Positions 53,776-62,910 are shown, counted from the stretch's first letter. The stretch: DNA of 64,000 nt from Nonomuraea fuscirosea (GCF_003001935.1 NZ_PVNG01000008.1:310001-374000), one strand, 5' to 3'. The notes: generated from the sequence alone by a model not told the origin. Made by a program: numbers and translations.

Positions 53776-55656
53776 ATGAGCATGGAAATGACCGCCTGGC
53801 ACCAGCTGTACTCGATGAACAACCAGCAGCAGCGCCGCAGCGTCTCCAGGGAGACGCTGCGGCGCATCGGCGGCTTCGCCCGCCCGCACCGCCGCAGGCT
53901 GGCCTGGTTCCTGGTGCTCAGCGTCGTGACGGCGGGCCTGGCGGTGGGCGCGCCGCTGCTCGCGGGCCGGGTGGTCGACGCCATCTTCACCGGCGAGCCG
54001 CTTCAGGTGGTCGTCACGGTGGCGCTGGCGATCGCCGCCCTGGCCGTCGCCGAGGCCGGTCTCGGGCTGGTGAACCGGTGGCTATCGGCGGGCCTGGGCG
54101 AGAGCCTCATCCTCGACCTGCGCACGGCCGTCTTCGACCACGTGCAGAAGATGCCGATCGCGTTCTTCACCAGGACCCGCACCGGCGCGCTGGTCAGCCG
54201 GCTCAACAACGACGTGATCGGCGCCCAGCGGGCCTTCACCGACACGCTGTCGGGCGTGGCGGGCAACGTCGTGACGCTCGTGCTGACGCTGATCGCGATG
54301 ATCGGCATCTCCTGGCAGATCACCCTGCTCGCGCTGCTGCTCCTGCCCGTCTTCGTGCTGCCGGCCCGGCGGATGGGCACCAGGATCGCCCGGCTGCGAC
54401 GCGAGGCGGCCGACCACAACGCGGCCATGGGCACGCAGATGACCGAGCGCTTCTCCGCGCCGGGCGCGACGCTGGTCAAGCTGTTCGGCCGGCCCGCGCA
54501 CGAGTCGGCCGAGTTCGCGAGCAGGGCCCGCCGGGTGCGCGACATCGGGGTGCGCTCGGCGATGACCCAGTCGGCCTTCGTCACCGCGCTGACGCTGGTG
54601 TCCGCGCTGGCCCTGGCCCTCGTGTACGGCCTGGGCGGCTTCTACGCCCTGCGCGGCCAGCTCGCCCCCGGCGCCCTGGTGTCGATGGCCATGCTGCTCA
54701 CCCGCCTCTACGCGCCCCTGACCGCGCTGGCCAGCGCCCGCGTGGACGTCATGAGCGCGTTCGTCAGCTTCGAGCGCGTCTTCGAGGTGCTCGACCTCAA
54801 GCCGCTCATCCAGGAGCGGCCGGACGCCCGCGAGGTGCCGGAGGGCCCGGTGTCGGTCGAGTTCGACGACGTGCGCTTCGCCTACCCCTCGGCCGACAAG
54901 GTCTCGCTCGCCTCGCTGGAGGAGGTCGCCACGCTCGACACGCGCGGCGGCGAGGAGGTGCTGCACGGCGTCTCGTTCCGGGCCGAGCCCGGTCAGATGG
55001 TGGCGCTGGTCGGCTCGTCGGGAGCGGGCAAGTCCACGATCGCGCAACTGCTGCCCCGCCTGTACGACGTCGACTCGGGCGCGGTCCGGCTCGGCGGGGT
55101 GGACGTCCGCGACCTGAGCGCCGACTCCATCCGCGACACGCTCGGCATGGTCACCCAGGACGGCCACCTGTTCCACGAGACCATCCGCGCCAACCTGCTG
55201 CTGGCCAGGCCCGAGGCGAGCGAGGAGGAGATCTGGGACGCGCTCTCCCGCGCCCGCCTGGCCGCCCTCATCGAGTCGCTGCCCGACGGGCTCGACACGG
55301 TCGTCGGCGAGCGCGGCTACCGGCTGTCGGGCGGCGAGCGCCAGCGCCTGACGATCGCCCGGCTGCTGCTGGCCAGGCCCAGGGTGGTGATCCTGGACGA
55401 GGCCACGGCGGCGCTCGACTCGACTTCGGAGGCGGCCGTGCAGGCGGCGCTGGGCGAGGCGGTGGCCGGCCGGACCGCCGTGGTGATCGCGCACCGGCTC
55501 TCCACGATCAGGGCCGCCGACGTCATCCTCGTCATCGAGGACGGCCGGGTGGTCGAGCGCGGCACGCACGCCGAACTGCTCGCCGCCGGCGGCCGTTACG
55601 AGGAGCTCCACCACACTCAGTTCGAGGACCCCACGGTGACGGGGGCGGCGGCCTGA
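53776..55656 (+). CDS. ABC exporter (fused membrane and ATPase), probable SoxR target
   Basis: This is a 626-residue half-type ABC exporter. Six membrane helices lie at about 40-330. The ATPase domain has Walker A VGSSGAGKST, Q-loop TQDGHLF, signature LSGGERQR, Walker B VVILDEATAALD and switch His in IAHRLST. Between membrane and ATPase the sequence has a short insertion (SADKVSLASLEEVATLDTRGGEE). It should dimerise and export a hydrophobic compound. The N-terminus (MSMEMTAWHQLY) follows a probably leaderless promoter with a SoxR-like box. SoxR in Streptomyces senses redox-active compounds and activates an ABC exporter among its few targets, so export of such metabolites is a fair inference. 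Confidence 0.92.
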   Translation: MSMEMTAWHQLYSMNNQQQRRSVSRETLRRIGGFARPHRRRLAWFLVLSVVTAGLAVGAPLLAGRVVDAIFTGEPLQVVVTVALAIAALAVAEAGLGLVNRWLSAGLGESLILDLRTAVFDHVQKMPIAFFTRTRTGALVSRLNNDVIGAQRAFTDTLSGVAGNVVTLVLTLIAMIGISWQITLLALLLLPVFVLPARRMGTRIARLRREAADHNAAMGTQMTERFSAPGATLVKLFGRPAHESAEFASRARRVRDIGVRSAMTQSAFVTALTLVSALALALVYGLGGFYALRGQLAPGALVSMAMLLTRLYAPLTALASARVDVMSAFVSFERVFEVLDLKPLIQERPDAREVPEGPVSVEFDDVRFAYPSADKVSLASLEEVATLDTRGGEEVLHGVSFRAEPGQMVALVGSSGAGKSTIAQLLPRLYDVDSGAVRLGGVDVRDLSADSIRDTLGMVTQDGHLFHETIRANLLLARPEASEEEIWDALSRARLAALIESLPDGLDTVVGERGYRLSGGERQRLTIARLLLARPRVVILDEATAALDSTSEAAVQAALGEAVAGRTAVVIAHRLSTIRAADVILVIEDGRVVERGTHAELLAAGGRYEELHHTQFEDPTVTGAAA

Positions 55657-57029
55657 GGCTCGTCCGGCTCGGCCGGGTCGCGCAGCGAGTAGAGCGCGAT
55701 CGGGATCGCCGCCACCACCACGGCGGCCGCGATGACGAGCGTGAACTGGTAGGCGTCCAGGAAGGAGGGCAGCGGCGGCAGGTCGCTGCCGCTCTGCCTG
55801 GAGCTGAGGAACGCGCCCAGCACGGTGATGCCGAGCAGCCCGAAGACCTCGCGGGAGACGTTGAGCACGCCCGAGGCCACCCCGGCGCGGGTCTTGGGCA
55901 TGCCGCCGAGCACGGCGGAGGTCAGCGGGACGAGCAGGCCGCCGCCGAGGCCGTACAGGAGGAACCAGGGGGCGACGTCGGCGAAGCCGCCGTCGGCGCC
56001 GACGCGGGAGATCAGGAAGATCGCCGCTCCCATGAGCGCCATCCCGAGCGCCACCGTGCGGCCGATGCCGAGCGCGGCGCTGATCCGCTGCGACAGGAGC
56101 GCGACCACGGCCATGGTCAGCGCCATCGGCACGAACGACGCGCCCGCCTGGGTGGGGGTGAAGCCGAGCACGTTCTGCAGCCACAGGGCGCTGAAGAAGT
56201 AGATCCCGAACACCCCGAACGACCAGATCCCGCTCGTCAGCAGCCCGCCGCTGAACACCCGTGACCTGAACAGCGACACCGCCACCATCGGCTCCGCCGC
56301 GCGCGACTCGGCCAGCACGAACGCCACGGCCGCGAGCACGAACACGCCTGCCGCGGCCAGGATCTCGGGGGAGGTCCAGCCGGCGCTCTCGCCCTCGATG
56401 AGCGCGTACGTCAGCGCGAACAGCGCCACCGCCGAGGTGACCAGGCCGGGCACGTCGAGGTGGTGGCGCACCCGCTCGAACGCGGGCCTGACCGCCCACA
56501 GCGCCAGCCCCGCCGTCACCACGCCGATGGGGACGTTGACCAGGTAGATCCAGCCCCAGTGCAGGTTCTCGCTGATGAAGCCGCCCACGACCGGCCCGAG
56601 CGCCATCGACAGCGCCCCCGCCATGCTCCAGACGCCCACGGCCCGGCCGCGCTCGGCGGGGTCGGGGAAGATCTGGCTGATCAGCGCGAGCGCGGTGGGG
56701 GTGAGCAGGGCCGCGCCGACTCCCTGGACGGCTCGCGCCGCGATCAGCATGCCGCCCGAGGTGGCGAGGCCGGCCGCCAGTGAGGCCAGGGTGAAGACGG
56801 CCAGGCCGCCGAGGAAGACCCGGCGGGCGCCGTACACGTCGGCCAGCCGCCCGCCGACGAGCATGAGGCCGGCGAAGACCAGGATGTACGAGCTGACGAT
56901 CCACTCCAGCCCCGAGATCGTCAGCCCCAGGTCGCGCTGGATCGTGGGCAGGGCGACGTTGCCCACGTTGTTGTCCAGGTAGGTCATGAAGGTGCCCAGA
57001 GTCACCGCGGCCAGGGCCCACCATCGCAT
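55617..57029 (-). CDS. MFS drug exporter, DHA2 (14-helix) family
   Basis: This is a 470-residue transporter with about 14 hydrophobic helices. The motif A region is GGRLADVYGARRVFL and the antiporter-type motif C is GPVVGGFI. LDNNVGNVALPTIQRDL at helix 1 is the DHA2 motif. It likely exports a toxic small molecule in exchange for protons. GAGGAG lies in front of the ATG. Its 3' end overlaps the convergent ABC exporter gene by 40 bp. It is divergent from a TetR gene across a block of repeated operators. Confidence 0.92.
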   Translation of the reverse strand: MRWWALAAVTLGTFMTYLDNNVGNVALPTIQRDLGLTISGLEWIVSSYILVFAGLMLVGGRLADVYGARRVFLGGLAVFTLASLAAGLATSGGMLIAARAVQGVGAALLTPTALALISQIFPDPAERGRAVGVWSMAGALSMALGPVVGGFISENLHWGWIYLVNVPIGVVTAGLALWAVRPAFERVRHHLDVPGLVTSAVALFALTYALIEGESAGWTSPEILAAAGVFVLAAVAFVLAESRAAEPMVAVSLFRSRVFSGGLLTSGIWSFGVFGIYFFSALWLQNVLGFTPTQAGASFVPMALTMAVVALLSQRISAALGIGRTVALGMALMGAAIFLISRVGADGGFADVAPWFLLYGLGGGLLVPLTSAVLGGMPKTRAGVASGVLNVSREVFGLLGITVLGAFLSSRQSGSDLPPLPSFLDAYQFTLVIAAAVVVAAIPIALYSLRDPAEPDEPQAAAPVTVGSSN

Positions 57030-57040
57030 GGGATCTCCTC

Positions 57041-57092
57041 CTATACAGCGTACTTGTACGTCGTACAGTTGAACTTGTACGTCGTATAGTTG
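57041..57092. promoter_or_regulatory. repeated TetR operator between DHA2 exporter and TetR gene
   Basis: Two 20-bp direct copies of ACTTGTACGTCGTA(C/T)AGTTG (57052-57071 and 57073-57092) lie 21 bp apart. The left copy also forms an inverted pair with CTATACAGCGTAC (57041-57053). The core on the minus strand is GTAC-GAC-GTAC. A TATAGT -10-like box of the TetR gene lies inside the right copy. Confidence 0.78.
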
Positions 57093-57101
57093 TCAACCGT
57101 G

Positions 57102-57746
57102 ATGGGAAAACTGACCGCGCGGGCGATCGCGGAGCGGGCCCTGGAGATCGGCGACGCCGAGGGCCTCGAAGCCGTGACGATCCGCCGCCTGGCCACCGAC
57201 CTCGGCGTGACTCCGATGGCCCTCTACTGGCACTTCAAGAACAAGGAGCAACTGCTCGTCGGCATGGCCGACCACCTGATCGGCGGCTTCGCGCCCAAGC
57301 CCGCCGACGAACGCCCCTGGCAGGACCAGCTCCGCGACCTGATCGAGGGCCTGATCAGGACGCTGCGCACCCACCCCTGCGCCAAGAGCGTGATCGAGCA
57401 GATCGACCCGGTCGAGGTGGAGCACTTCCTGGTGGTCTGGGACCGCGCACTAGGGCTGGCCCGCACGGCCGGCTTCAGCGTGGACGAAAGCTGCCTGATC
57501 ACCAAATATCTGCTGCAGAGCGCCATCGCCATCGCGGACGCGCCCGTCCACGTCCGGGCCGACTGCAACTGGGAGGAGCAGGTGCGGATCAAGCAGGTGG
57601 GCCTTTCGTCACTGCCCGTGCAGCGCTACCCCCACCTGGTGGAGAGCGCCGGCGCGCTGGCCGGGGGGACGCCTCCCGGCCTGTACGACACCTTCGGCGT
57701 CGACCTCGTCCTGTCCGGCATCGAGTCGCTGGCCGCCAGGCGTTAG
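57102..57746 (+). CDS. TetR-family regulator, TetR_C-type ligand domain
   Basis: This protein has 214 residues. The helix-turn-helix (AIAERALEIGDAEGLEAVTIRRLATDLGVTPMALYWHFKNKEQLLVGMADHLI) is the branch with the YWHF motif typical of drug-exporter repressors. The C-terminal domain resembles TetR_C. The start is ATG 57102 or GTG 57099, with the mRNA probably leaderless. It should repress the divergent DHA2 exporter and itself. The same operator core before the exporter at 58581 suggests a second target. Confidence 0.88.
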   Translation: MGKLTARAIAERALEIGDAEGLEAVTIRRLATDLGVTPMALYWHFKNKEQLLVGMADHLIGGFAPKPADERPWQDQLRDLIEGLIRTLRTHPCAKSVIEQIDPVEVEHFLVVWDRALGLARTAGFSVDESCLITKYLLQSAIAIADAPVHVRADCNWEEQVRIKQVGLSSLPVQRYPHLVESAGALAGGTPPGLYDTFGVDLVLSGIESLAARR

Positions 57747-57750
57747 GGTC

Positions 57751-58506
57751 ATGATCGTGACCTTCGAGCTGATCTGCGAGATCGAACCTCCGACCAAGCC
57801 CGATCTGAAGCACGTCAGGCACCAGATCGGCACGATGAGCACGATCGCCCACTCGTTCCTCATCCCCGACAACCACATCGGCCGCGCCACGGTCTCCAGC
57901 GTGGCCGTCGCCCACGAGGTCGAGTCCATGGGCGGGCGCGGCATCGCCTGCCTCAACTCGCGCGACCGCAACCTGCTCGGCTTCCGCCGTGACCTGCTCA
58001 CGGCGGCGGCGTACGGGGTCGAGCGGTTCCTGTTCGTCTACGGCGACAAGCCGACGAGCGGCAACCGCACCAGCGATCTGACGGTGCGCTCGATGATCGC
58101 CGAGGCGCGCGAGTTCTCGCCCGGCTTCCGCGTGGGCGCCGCCGCCGCGCTGCGCCCGCTGCCCGCCTGGAAGCGCTCGGCCGACTTCCTGTTCAGCCAG
58201 GTCAGCTACTCGGTCGAGGCGCAGGTGCGCTGGCGCGAAGAACACCCCGCCGACCTGCCCGTCTACGCCGGCGTCATGGTCCTGGCCAGCGAACGGCACG
58301 CCCGCACCCTGGCCGCCGCCATCCCCGACATCGCCCTGCCGGAAGACCTGGTACGCCGCGTGGCCGCCGACCGCATGGCCGGCGTGGAGGCGGCCTGCGA
58401 ACAGGTCCTCGCCCTGCGCGACTCAGGCGCCTTCGCCGGCGTCCACCTCATCCCGGTCTCCCGCTACCGCGACGTCGAATCCAGACTGGCCCCGGCCCTC
58501 AAGTAG
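57751..58506 (+). CDS. methylenetetrahydrofolate reductase-like protein
   Basis: This is a 251-residue TIM-barrel protein of the MTHFR family. FELICEIEPPTKPDLKHVRHQI at the start carries the Glu position of MetF, followed by VAHEVESMGGRGIACLNSRDRNLLGF, VERFLFVYGDKPTSG and FRVGAAAA. It is shorter than typical MetF (about 290-300), missing part of the C-terminus. Such short proteins in actinomycetes may have a folate or corrinoid-linked role rather than methionine synthesis. It lies 4 bp after the TetR gene on the same strand, so it may belong to that regulon. Confidence 0.8.
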   Translation: MIVTFELICEIEPPTKPDLKHVRHQIGTMSTIAHSFLIPDNHIGRATVSSVAVAHEVESMGGRGIACLNSRDRNLLGFRRDLLTAAAYGVERFLFVYGDKPTSGNRTSDLTVRSMIAEAREFSPGFRVGAAAALRPLPAWKRSADFLFSQVSYSVEAQVRWREEHPADLPVYAGVMVLASERHARTLAAAIPDIALPEDLVRRVAADRMAGVEAACEQVLALRDSGAFAGVHLIPVSRYRDVESRLAPALK

Positions 58507-58580
58507 CCCCTTTGACGCGGTCTCCATGGCCGCGTCGGTGCGCATCCTGAGCCATCCCATGGCCTCAGTGCCACACAGCG

Positions 58581-60023
58581 TCAGCGACGCGGTGACCGGG
58601 CCAGGGCGGCGAGGACGGTGCCGGTGAGGGCGACGGCGAACAGGACGCCGTACGCGCGCTGGAACCCGTCCATCAGCTGTCCCACCGCCACCGGCGAGAG
58701 GGTGGACAGGGTGCCCGCGTACACCTGCGCCCGCAGAGCCGGGCCCACCGACGCGGTCAGGACGCTGAGGGACAGGCCGACGCTGATCACGATGCCGACG
58801 TTCATCACCATCACCCGGAAGCCGTTGACCACCCCCAGGCTGTCGGCCGGCAGCGCCCGCATGACCTGCGTGGTGTTCCCGGTCAGGAACGTTCCGCTGC
58901 CGCAGCCGGCCACGAACAGCCCGCCCCCGATCACCCAGTACGGCGTCGCCGGATCGGCCGCCAGCGCCAGCACGCCGAGCCCGGCCGCGCTCATCGCCGC
59001 CCCCACGATCGACAGCGCGTACGGCGACACCCGCCGCCCCAGCATGCCCACGACGGGCGAGGCCAGGCCGATCCCGACCGGCACCGGCAGCACGCTCAGC
59101 CCCGCCGCGAACGCGTCCAGGCCCTTGGCCGCCTGGAAGTACAGCGCCACGACCAGGATCAGCGCGGAACGGGCCAGCGCGTTGCAGAAGGAGGCCAGGT
59201 TCGCGCAGGCCAGCAGCCGCCCGCCGAAGAGCCGCAGATCCAGCACCGGACTGGGCGAGCGCCGCCCGGTGAGGACGATGAGCGGCACCAGCAGCACGAA
59301 GAGGCCCGCCCCGATCAGGAACACGGGGCTGGACAGCCCGCTGGAGCCCGCCTCCGACAGGGCCAGCAGCAGCGCCGACAGTGCGGCGAACACCAGCACG
59401 TTGCCCAGCGCGTCCACCGGCGCCTTCGGCCGCCTGGGCATCTTGCGCAACAGCCCCGCCCCCACGCCGAGCGCGATCAGCCCGGCGGGCACGTTCAGCC
59501 AGAAGATCCACTGCCAGCCGGCCGTCTCCGCGATCAGCCCGCCCAGCGTGGGCCCCGCGAGCTGGGCCACCGACAGCGTGCCGATGTAGACGCCCATGCC
59601 CTGGCTGAGCCGGTCGGGCGGGAAGGCGTCGGTGATGATCACGGTGCCGTTCGCCAGGATCATGGCCGCGCCGATCGCCTGTAAGGCACGGGTCCCGATG
59701 AGGAACCACACGTCCGGCGACAGCCCCGCCAGCAGCGAGGCGAGCGTGAACAGGGCGAACCCCGTCAGATAGACCTCACGCCGGCCGAGCAGGTCCGCCA
59801 CGCGGCCGAAGAACACCAGGCTCGCCGTGTTGACCAGCAGGAACGCCAGCAGGATCCAGGTCGACTCCAGCGCGTTCGCCCCGAAGTGCCGCACGACCGT
59901 CGGGAGCGCCACGTTGAGCGTGCTGCCGGCCACGCCGATCAGGACGATGCCCAGGCTGGTGACCGCGCACACGCGCCAGGCGTAACGCAGGCGAGTGTCG
60001 TCCTGGGGGGTGACGGCGGCCAT
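58581..60023 (-). CDS. MFS drug exporter, DHA2 (14-helix) family, second copy
   Basis: This is a 480-residue transporter with about 14 helices. It has GSTLNVALPTVVRHFG at helix 1, FGRVADLLGRREVYL as motif A, and AGPTLGGLIAETAGWQWIFWLNVPAG at helices 5-6, the DHA2 pattern. It is only distantly similar to the exporter at 55617. ATG 60023 has GGAGGG very close upstream; GTG 60032 is the alternative. Its promoter region contains the same GTAC-GAC-GTAC core as the operators at 57041-57092. Confidence 0.91.
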   Translation of the reverse strand: MAAVTPQDDTRLRYAWRVCAVTSLGIVLIGVAGSTLNVALPTVVRHFGANALESTWILLAFLLVNTASLVFFGRVADLLGRREVYLTGFALFTLASLLAGLSPDVWFLIGTRALQAIGAAMILANGTVIITDAFPPDRLSQGMGVYIGTLSVAQLAGPTLGGLIAETAGWQWIFWLNVPAGLIALGVGAGLLRKMPRRPKAPVDALGNVLVFAALSALLLALSEAGSSGLSSPVFLIGAGLFVLLVPLIVLTGRRSPSPVLDLRLFGGRLLACANLASFCNALARSALILVVALYFQAAKGLDAFAAGLSVLPVPVGIGLASPVVGMLGRRVSPYALSIVGAAMSAAGLGVLALAADPATPYWVIGGGLFVAGCGSGTFLTGNTTQVMRALPADSLGVVNGFRVMVMNVGIVISVGLSLSVLTASVGPALRAQVYAGTLSTLSPVAVGQLMDGFQRAYGVLFAVALTGTVLAALARSPRR

Positions 60024-60038
60024 GCCCTCCACTATGAC

Positions 60039-60049
60039 GTACGACGTAC
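60039..60049. promoter_or_regulatory. GTAC-GAC-GTAC operator core upstream of second exporter
   Basis: This core is identical to that at 57056-57066 (reverse strand) and part of a larger palindrome ACGTAC-GAC-GTACGT (60037-60051). It lies 16 bp before the exporter start, so binding would block transcription. Confidence 0.6.
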
Positions 60050-60068
60050 GTCCGATTTGTACCAGGGG

Positions 60069-60731
60069 TCACCTGGCTCGCTTGCGCAACCCCTCAAGAT
60101 CGTGGATCACCACGCGCCGCCTGCCGGTCTCGATCAGGCCCCGGTCGCGCAGCGTCCGCAGCGCCTTGCTGACCGCCTCGCGGGAGGCGCCGGTCCAGCC
60201 GGCCAGCTCGTCCTGCGACAGGGGCAGCGCGACGCGCACGCCGCTGTTGGTCTTCTCGCCGTAGCGTTCCGCCAGTTCGAGCAGCCGGGTGGCGACCCGC
60301 CCCGTGGTGTCGAACGCGCCGTACTCGATCCGCTTCCTGTCGGCGTCGCGCAGCCGCCCGCTGACGAGCTTCATGAGCAGCACCGCCACGCGCCCGTGGG
60401 CCTCCAGGAACGTGGAGAAGTCGCGCACCACGATGCCGGAGATCGGCTCCAGCGCGGTCACGGTGGTCGAGCGGGGGGATCCGTCGATGGCCGAGAGCTC
60501 GCCGAGCAGCGCCCCGGGACCGCGGACGGCCAGCACCACCTCGGTGCCGCCGCTGGTGTGGGAGGAGCACTTGACCCGGCCCTCCATCAGCAGGAGCACC
60601 CAGTCGGACGTGTCGCCCTCGGTCATGATGGTGGTGCCCCGATCCCAGCGCCGCGGCCGGCCGGCCGAACGCAGGGCGTCGACCTCCTCCGGGGTCAGCA
60701 TGGAAAGAAATTCACCGGGCTCTGGATCCAT
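60069..60731 (-). CDS. Crp/Fnr-family regulator
   Basis: This is a 220-residue protein with an N-terminal cyclic-nucleotide-binding beta roll (GTTIMTEGDTSDWVLLLMEGRVKCSS, GALLGELSAIDGSPRSTTVTALEP; the phosphate-binding cassette GELSAIDGSPRS contains Glu and Arg as in cAMP binders). A dimer helix and a C-terminal winged helix follow (LPLSQDELAGWTGASREAVSKALRTLRDRGLIETGRRRVVI). The gene lies 33 bp downstream of a nucleotide cyclase on the same strand, so the pair may form a synthesis-and-response unit for cAMP. The targets are unknown. Confidence 0.9.
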   Translation of the reverse strand: MDPEPGEFLSMLTPEEVDALRSAGRPRRWDRGTTIMTEGDTSDWVLLLMEGRVKCSSHTSGGTEVVLAVRGPGALLGELSAIDGSPRSTTVTALEPISGIVVRDFSTFLEAHGRVAVLLMKLVSGRLRDADRKRIEYGAFDTTGRVATRLLELAERYGEKTNSGVRVALPLSQDELAGWTGASREAVSKALRTLRDRGLIETGRRRVVIHDLEGLRKRAR

Positions 60732-60764
60732 GCGCCTGATTATGTCGGTACCGCTATCACCGTT

Positions 60765-62789
60765 CTATGTCATTTCGGTCAGAACATAGGCCTCGACGAG
60801 CTCTTCCTTGCCCTTGAGGCTGAGCCTTCCCAGCGGCGTCACCGAAACGTCATCGCCCAGTTGCCGCAGCGTCGTCTCGCCGATCACGACCGTGCCGGGC
60901 TCGGCCACGCCCTGGAGCCTGGCGGCCACATTGACGCAGTCGCCCATCGCGTTGAAGCCGCGCAGCTCCGGGCTGCCGATGTTGCCGACGAGCGCGGGAC
61001 CGGTGTTGACGCCCACCCGGAACGTCGGCCACTCGATGTCGTCCTCCCGCTTCCACGACATCTCCTCGGCGATCTCGGACGCGGCCCGCTGCATCGCCAG
61101 CGCGGCCTTGCAGGCGGAACGCGCGTGCCCGGTCTGCGTCGCCGGCGCGTTGAACAGGGCCAGCAGCGCGTCACCGACGAACTGCACGATCGTGCCGCCG
61201 TTGTCGAGGATGCACGGCACCGCGGCCGTGTGGTAGCGGTTGAGCATCTCGACGATCTCGCCCGGCGTGACCTTCTCCGAGAACGTGGTGAAGCCCTTGA
61301 GGTCGGCGAAGAGCGCGGTCAGCTCCTTCAGCTCGCCGCCCAGCGCCGCCTGCCGCGGGTCGGCGAGCAGCGCGTGCGCCACGTCGGGCGACATGTACTG
61401 GTGGAAGAGCGTGTGCAGCTCCTGGTAGAGGCGGGCGTTCTCCAGCGAGATGGACAACTGCCCGGCCAGCGTGGCGGCCAGCGCCTCGTCCTGGTTGGTC
61501 CGCCCGATCGGCACCTCCAGCACGCCCGCCAGGTTGCCCTTGACGGTCAGCGGAAAGGCCAGCAGCTGGTCACGCTTGATCGGGTTGCCGTCGGCGAACT
61601 GGTAGTCGCGCGAGCCGATCTGGGTCCTGCCGTCGGCCACCAGCGCGATCTTGACGTCGCCGTACGCCTGCCGCACCCGTTCGAGCGAGGAGGTCAGCAA
61701 CTGGTCCTCCGGCAGCCCGATCCTGGTCTGCGCGCTCACCGACACCAGCGCGGCCAGCCGCTCCGACAGCGCCCGCTCGTTGGCCAGCGCCTCGCCCGCC
61801 CGGTCGAGCACCGCGGCCTGGCCCTCGTTGAGCCGGAACTTGCCCGACAGCCGGGTCGCGGCCAGCGGCTCGCCCTTGCGTACGTGCTCGACCATCTCCT
61901 CCAGCGCCTTGTCGTAGTCGCGCTGGATGCGCCGCACGGTCGCCGACAGCGCCACCGAGTCGAACAGCCCCGCGCTCGACCCCTCCCGCCGGAACTGCAG
62001 GTAAGAGCTGTAGGCCACGAAGACGAAGGCGAACACCAGCAGAACGTGCCATTCCCACCAGGACAGGTGCCAGTTGAGCTGCGACATGCCCGCGATCATC
62101 GACTCGGCCAGCAGCGCGTAGGCGGTGATCAGGCTGATCAGCATGGCCGACGGCCGCCGCCGGTGGAGCAGGAACATCATCACGCTGGCCGCCGCGTACA
62201 GCAGCAGCCCCGGCACCGACGCCCACGCCAGCCAGGACATCGGTGACTCCAGCGGCGGCTCGCTGAGCGAGGTCAGGCCGGGCACGAGCGAGATCACGCC
62301 CCAGAGCACCATGATGCCGACGAGCGCGGCGCGCACGAAGTGCTGCGCGCCCAGCACCGTCTTGGCCTGCTGCTCGCCGAGCGGCAGCGCGGAGGCGAAC
62401 GCGAACAGCGCCGCGATCGACAGCCCCACCTGCTGGCCGATGTCGAACCCGGCGGAACCGGATTCGAGGATCACCTTGGGGGTGGACAGCCCGTGCAGGA
62501 AGAAGAACCCGGCGCTGGTCAGGAAGACCATCGAGACCAGGAACAGCCGCGCGTCCTGGCGCCGGCGCGAGGCCTCGCTGATGAGGCCGCCGAGCACGAC
62601 GTTGACCCCGGCCACCAGGATGATCATCCAGAAGTGGCTGGCGTTGTGCTGCCAGGGGACGTTGAGGTGGGGCTGGGCGAGCAGGAGCCAGAGCCCGAGC
62701 ATGGGCACGACGAGGTGGATTCCCCACACCACGCCGCGCACGGGCTGGGTGGCGGGCGGGAGATAGGACGCGGGAGCGGGGGTTGGCAC
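60765..62789 (-). CDS. membrane class III adenylate/guanylate cyclase
   Basis: This protein has about 674 residues. The N-terminus has 7-8 hydrophobic helices (about 20-270), then a linker, a GAF-like domain (about 330-460) and a C-terminal class III cyclase domain. The metal Asp pair is in LTALFADLKGFTTFSE and VGDALLALFNAP, the transition-state Asn/Arg is in GDCVNVAARLQGV, and the purine-contact segment is VGVNTGPALVGNIG. It is expected to make cAMP or cGMP. GTG 62789 is chosen for a GATAAT box 6 bases before it (leaderless) and because helix 1 follows soon after; GTG 62843 and TTG 62894 are alternatives. The Crp-like gene follows on the same strand. Confidence 0.87.
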   Translation of the reverse strand: MPTPAPASYLPPATQPVRGVVWGIHLVVPMLGLWLLLAQPHLNVPWQHNASHFWMIILVAGVNVVLGGLISEASRRRQDARLFLVSMVFLTSAGFFFLHGLSTPKVILESGSAGFDIGQQVGLSIAALFAFASALPLGEQQAKTVLGAQHFVRAALVGIMVLWGVISLVPGLTSLSEPPLESPMSWLAWASVPGLLLYAAASVMMFLLHRRRPSAMLISLITAYALLAESMIAGMSQLNWHLSWWEWHVLLVFAFVFVAYSSYLQFRREGSSAGLFDSVALSATVRRIQRDYDKALEEMVEHVRKGEPLAATRLSGKFRLNEGQAAVLDRAGEALANERALSERLAALVSVSAQTRIGLPEDQLLTSSLERVRQAYGDVKIALVADGRTQIGSRDYQFADGNPIKRDQLLAFPLTVKGNLAGVLEVPIGRTNQDEALAATLAGQLSISLENARLYQELHTLFHQYMSPDVAHALLADPRQAALGGELKELTALFADLKGFTTFSEKVTPGEIVEMLNRYHTAAVPCILDNGGTIVQFVGDALLALFNAPATQTGHARSACKAALAMQRAASEIAEEMSWKREDDIEWPTFRVGVNTGPALVGNIGSPELRGFNAMGDCVNVAARLQGVAEPGTVVIGETTLRQLGDDVSVTPLGRLSLKGKEELVEAYVLTEMT

Positions 62790-62886
62790 AGACCGATTAT
62801 CCACGCCCGATCGCTGTCGCGACTGCGTCGTTTTACTCACCACGGTCGCCGACAAATCGTCAACATCGTCAGTAACCCTCTGTTCT

Positions 62887-62910
62887 GTGATCAATACGTT
62901 ACGTAATCAC
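62887..62910. promoter_or_regulatory. inverted repeat between cyclase and collagen-like genes
   Basis: GTGAT and ATCAC are separated by 14 bases that contain the perfect palindrome TTACGTAA (62899-62906). The arms resemble a Crp half-site, but the spacing is not the standard one, so the binder is uncertain. Confidence 0.35.

Noticed and set aside
54082..57096. A 1004-codon minus-strand frame spanning the ABC exporter and DHA2 genes
   Set aside because: It is a GC-bias artefact; the translation is low-complexity and both underlying genes have full motif sets.
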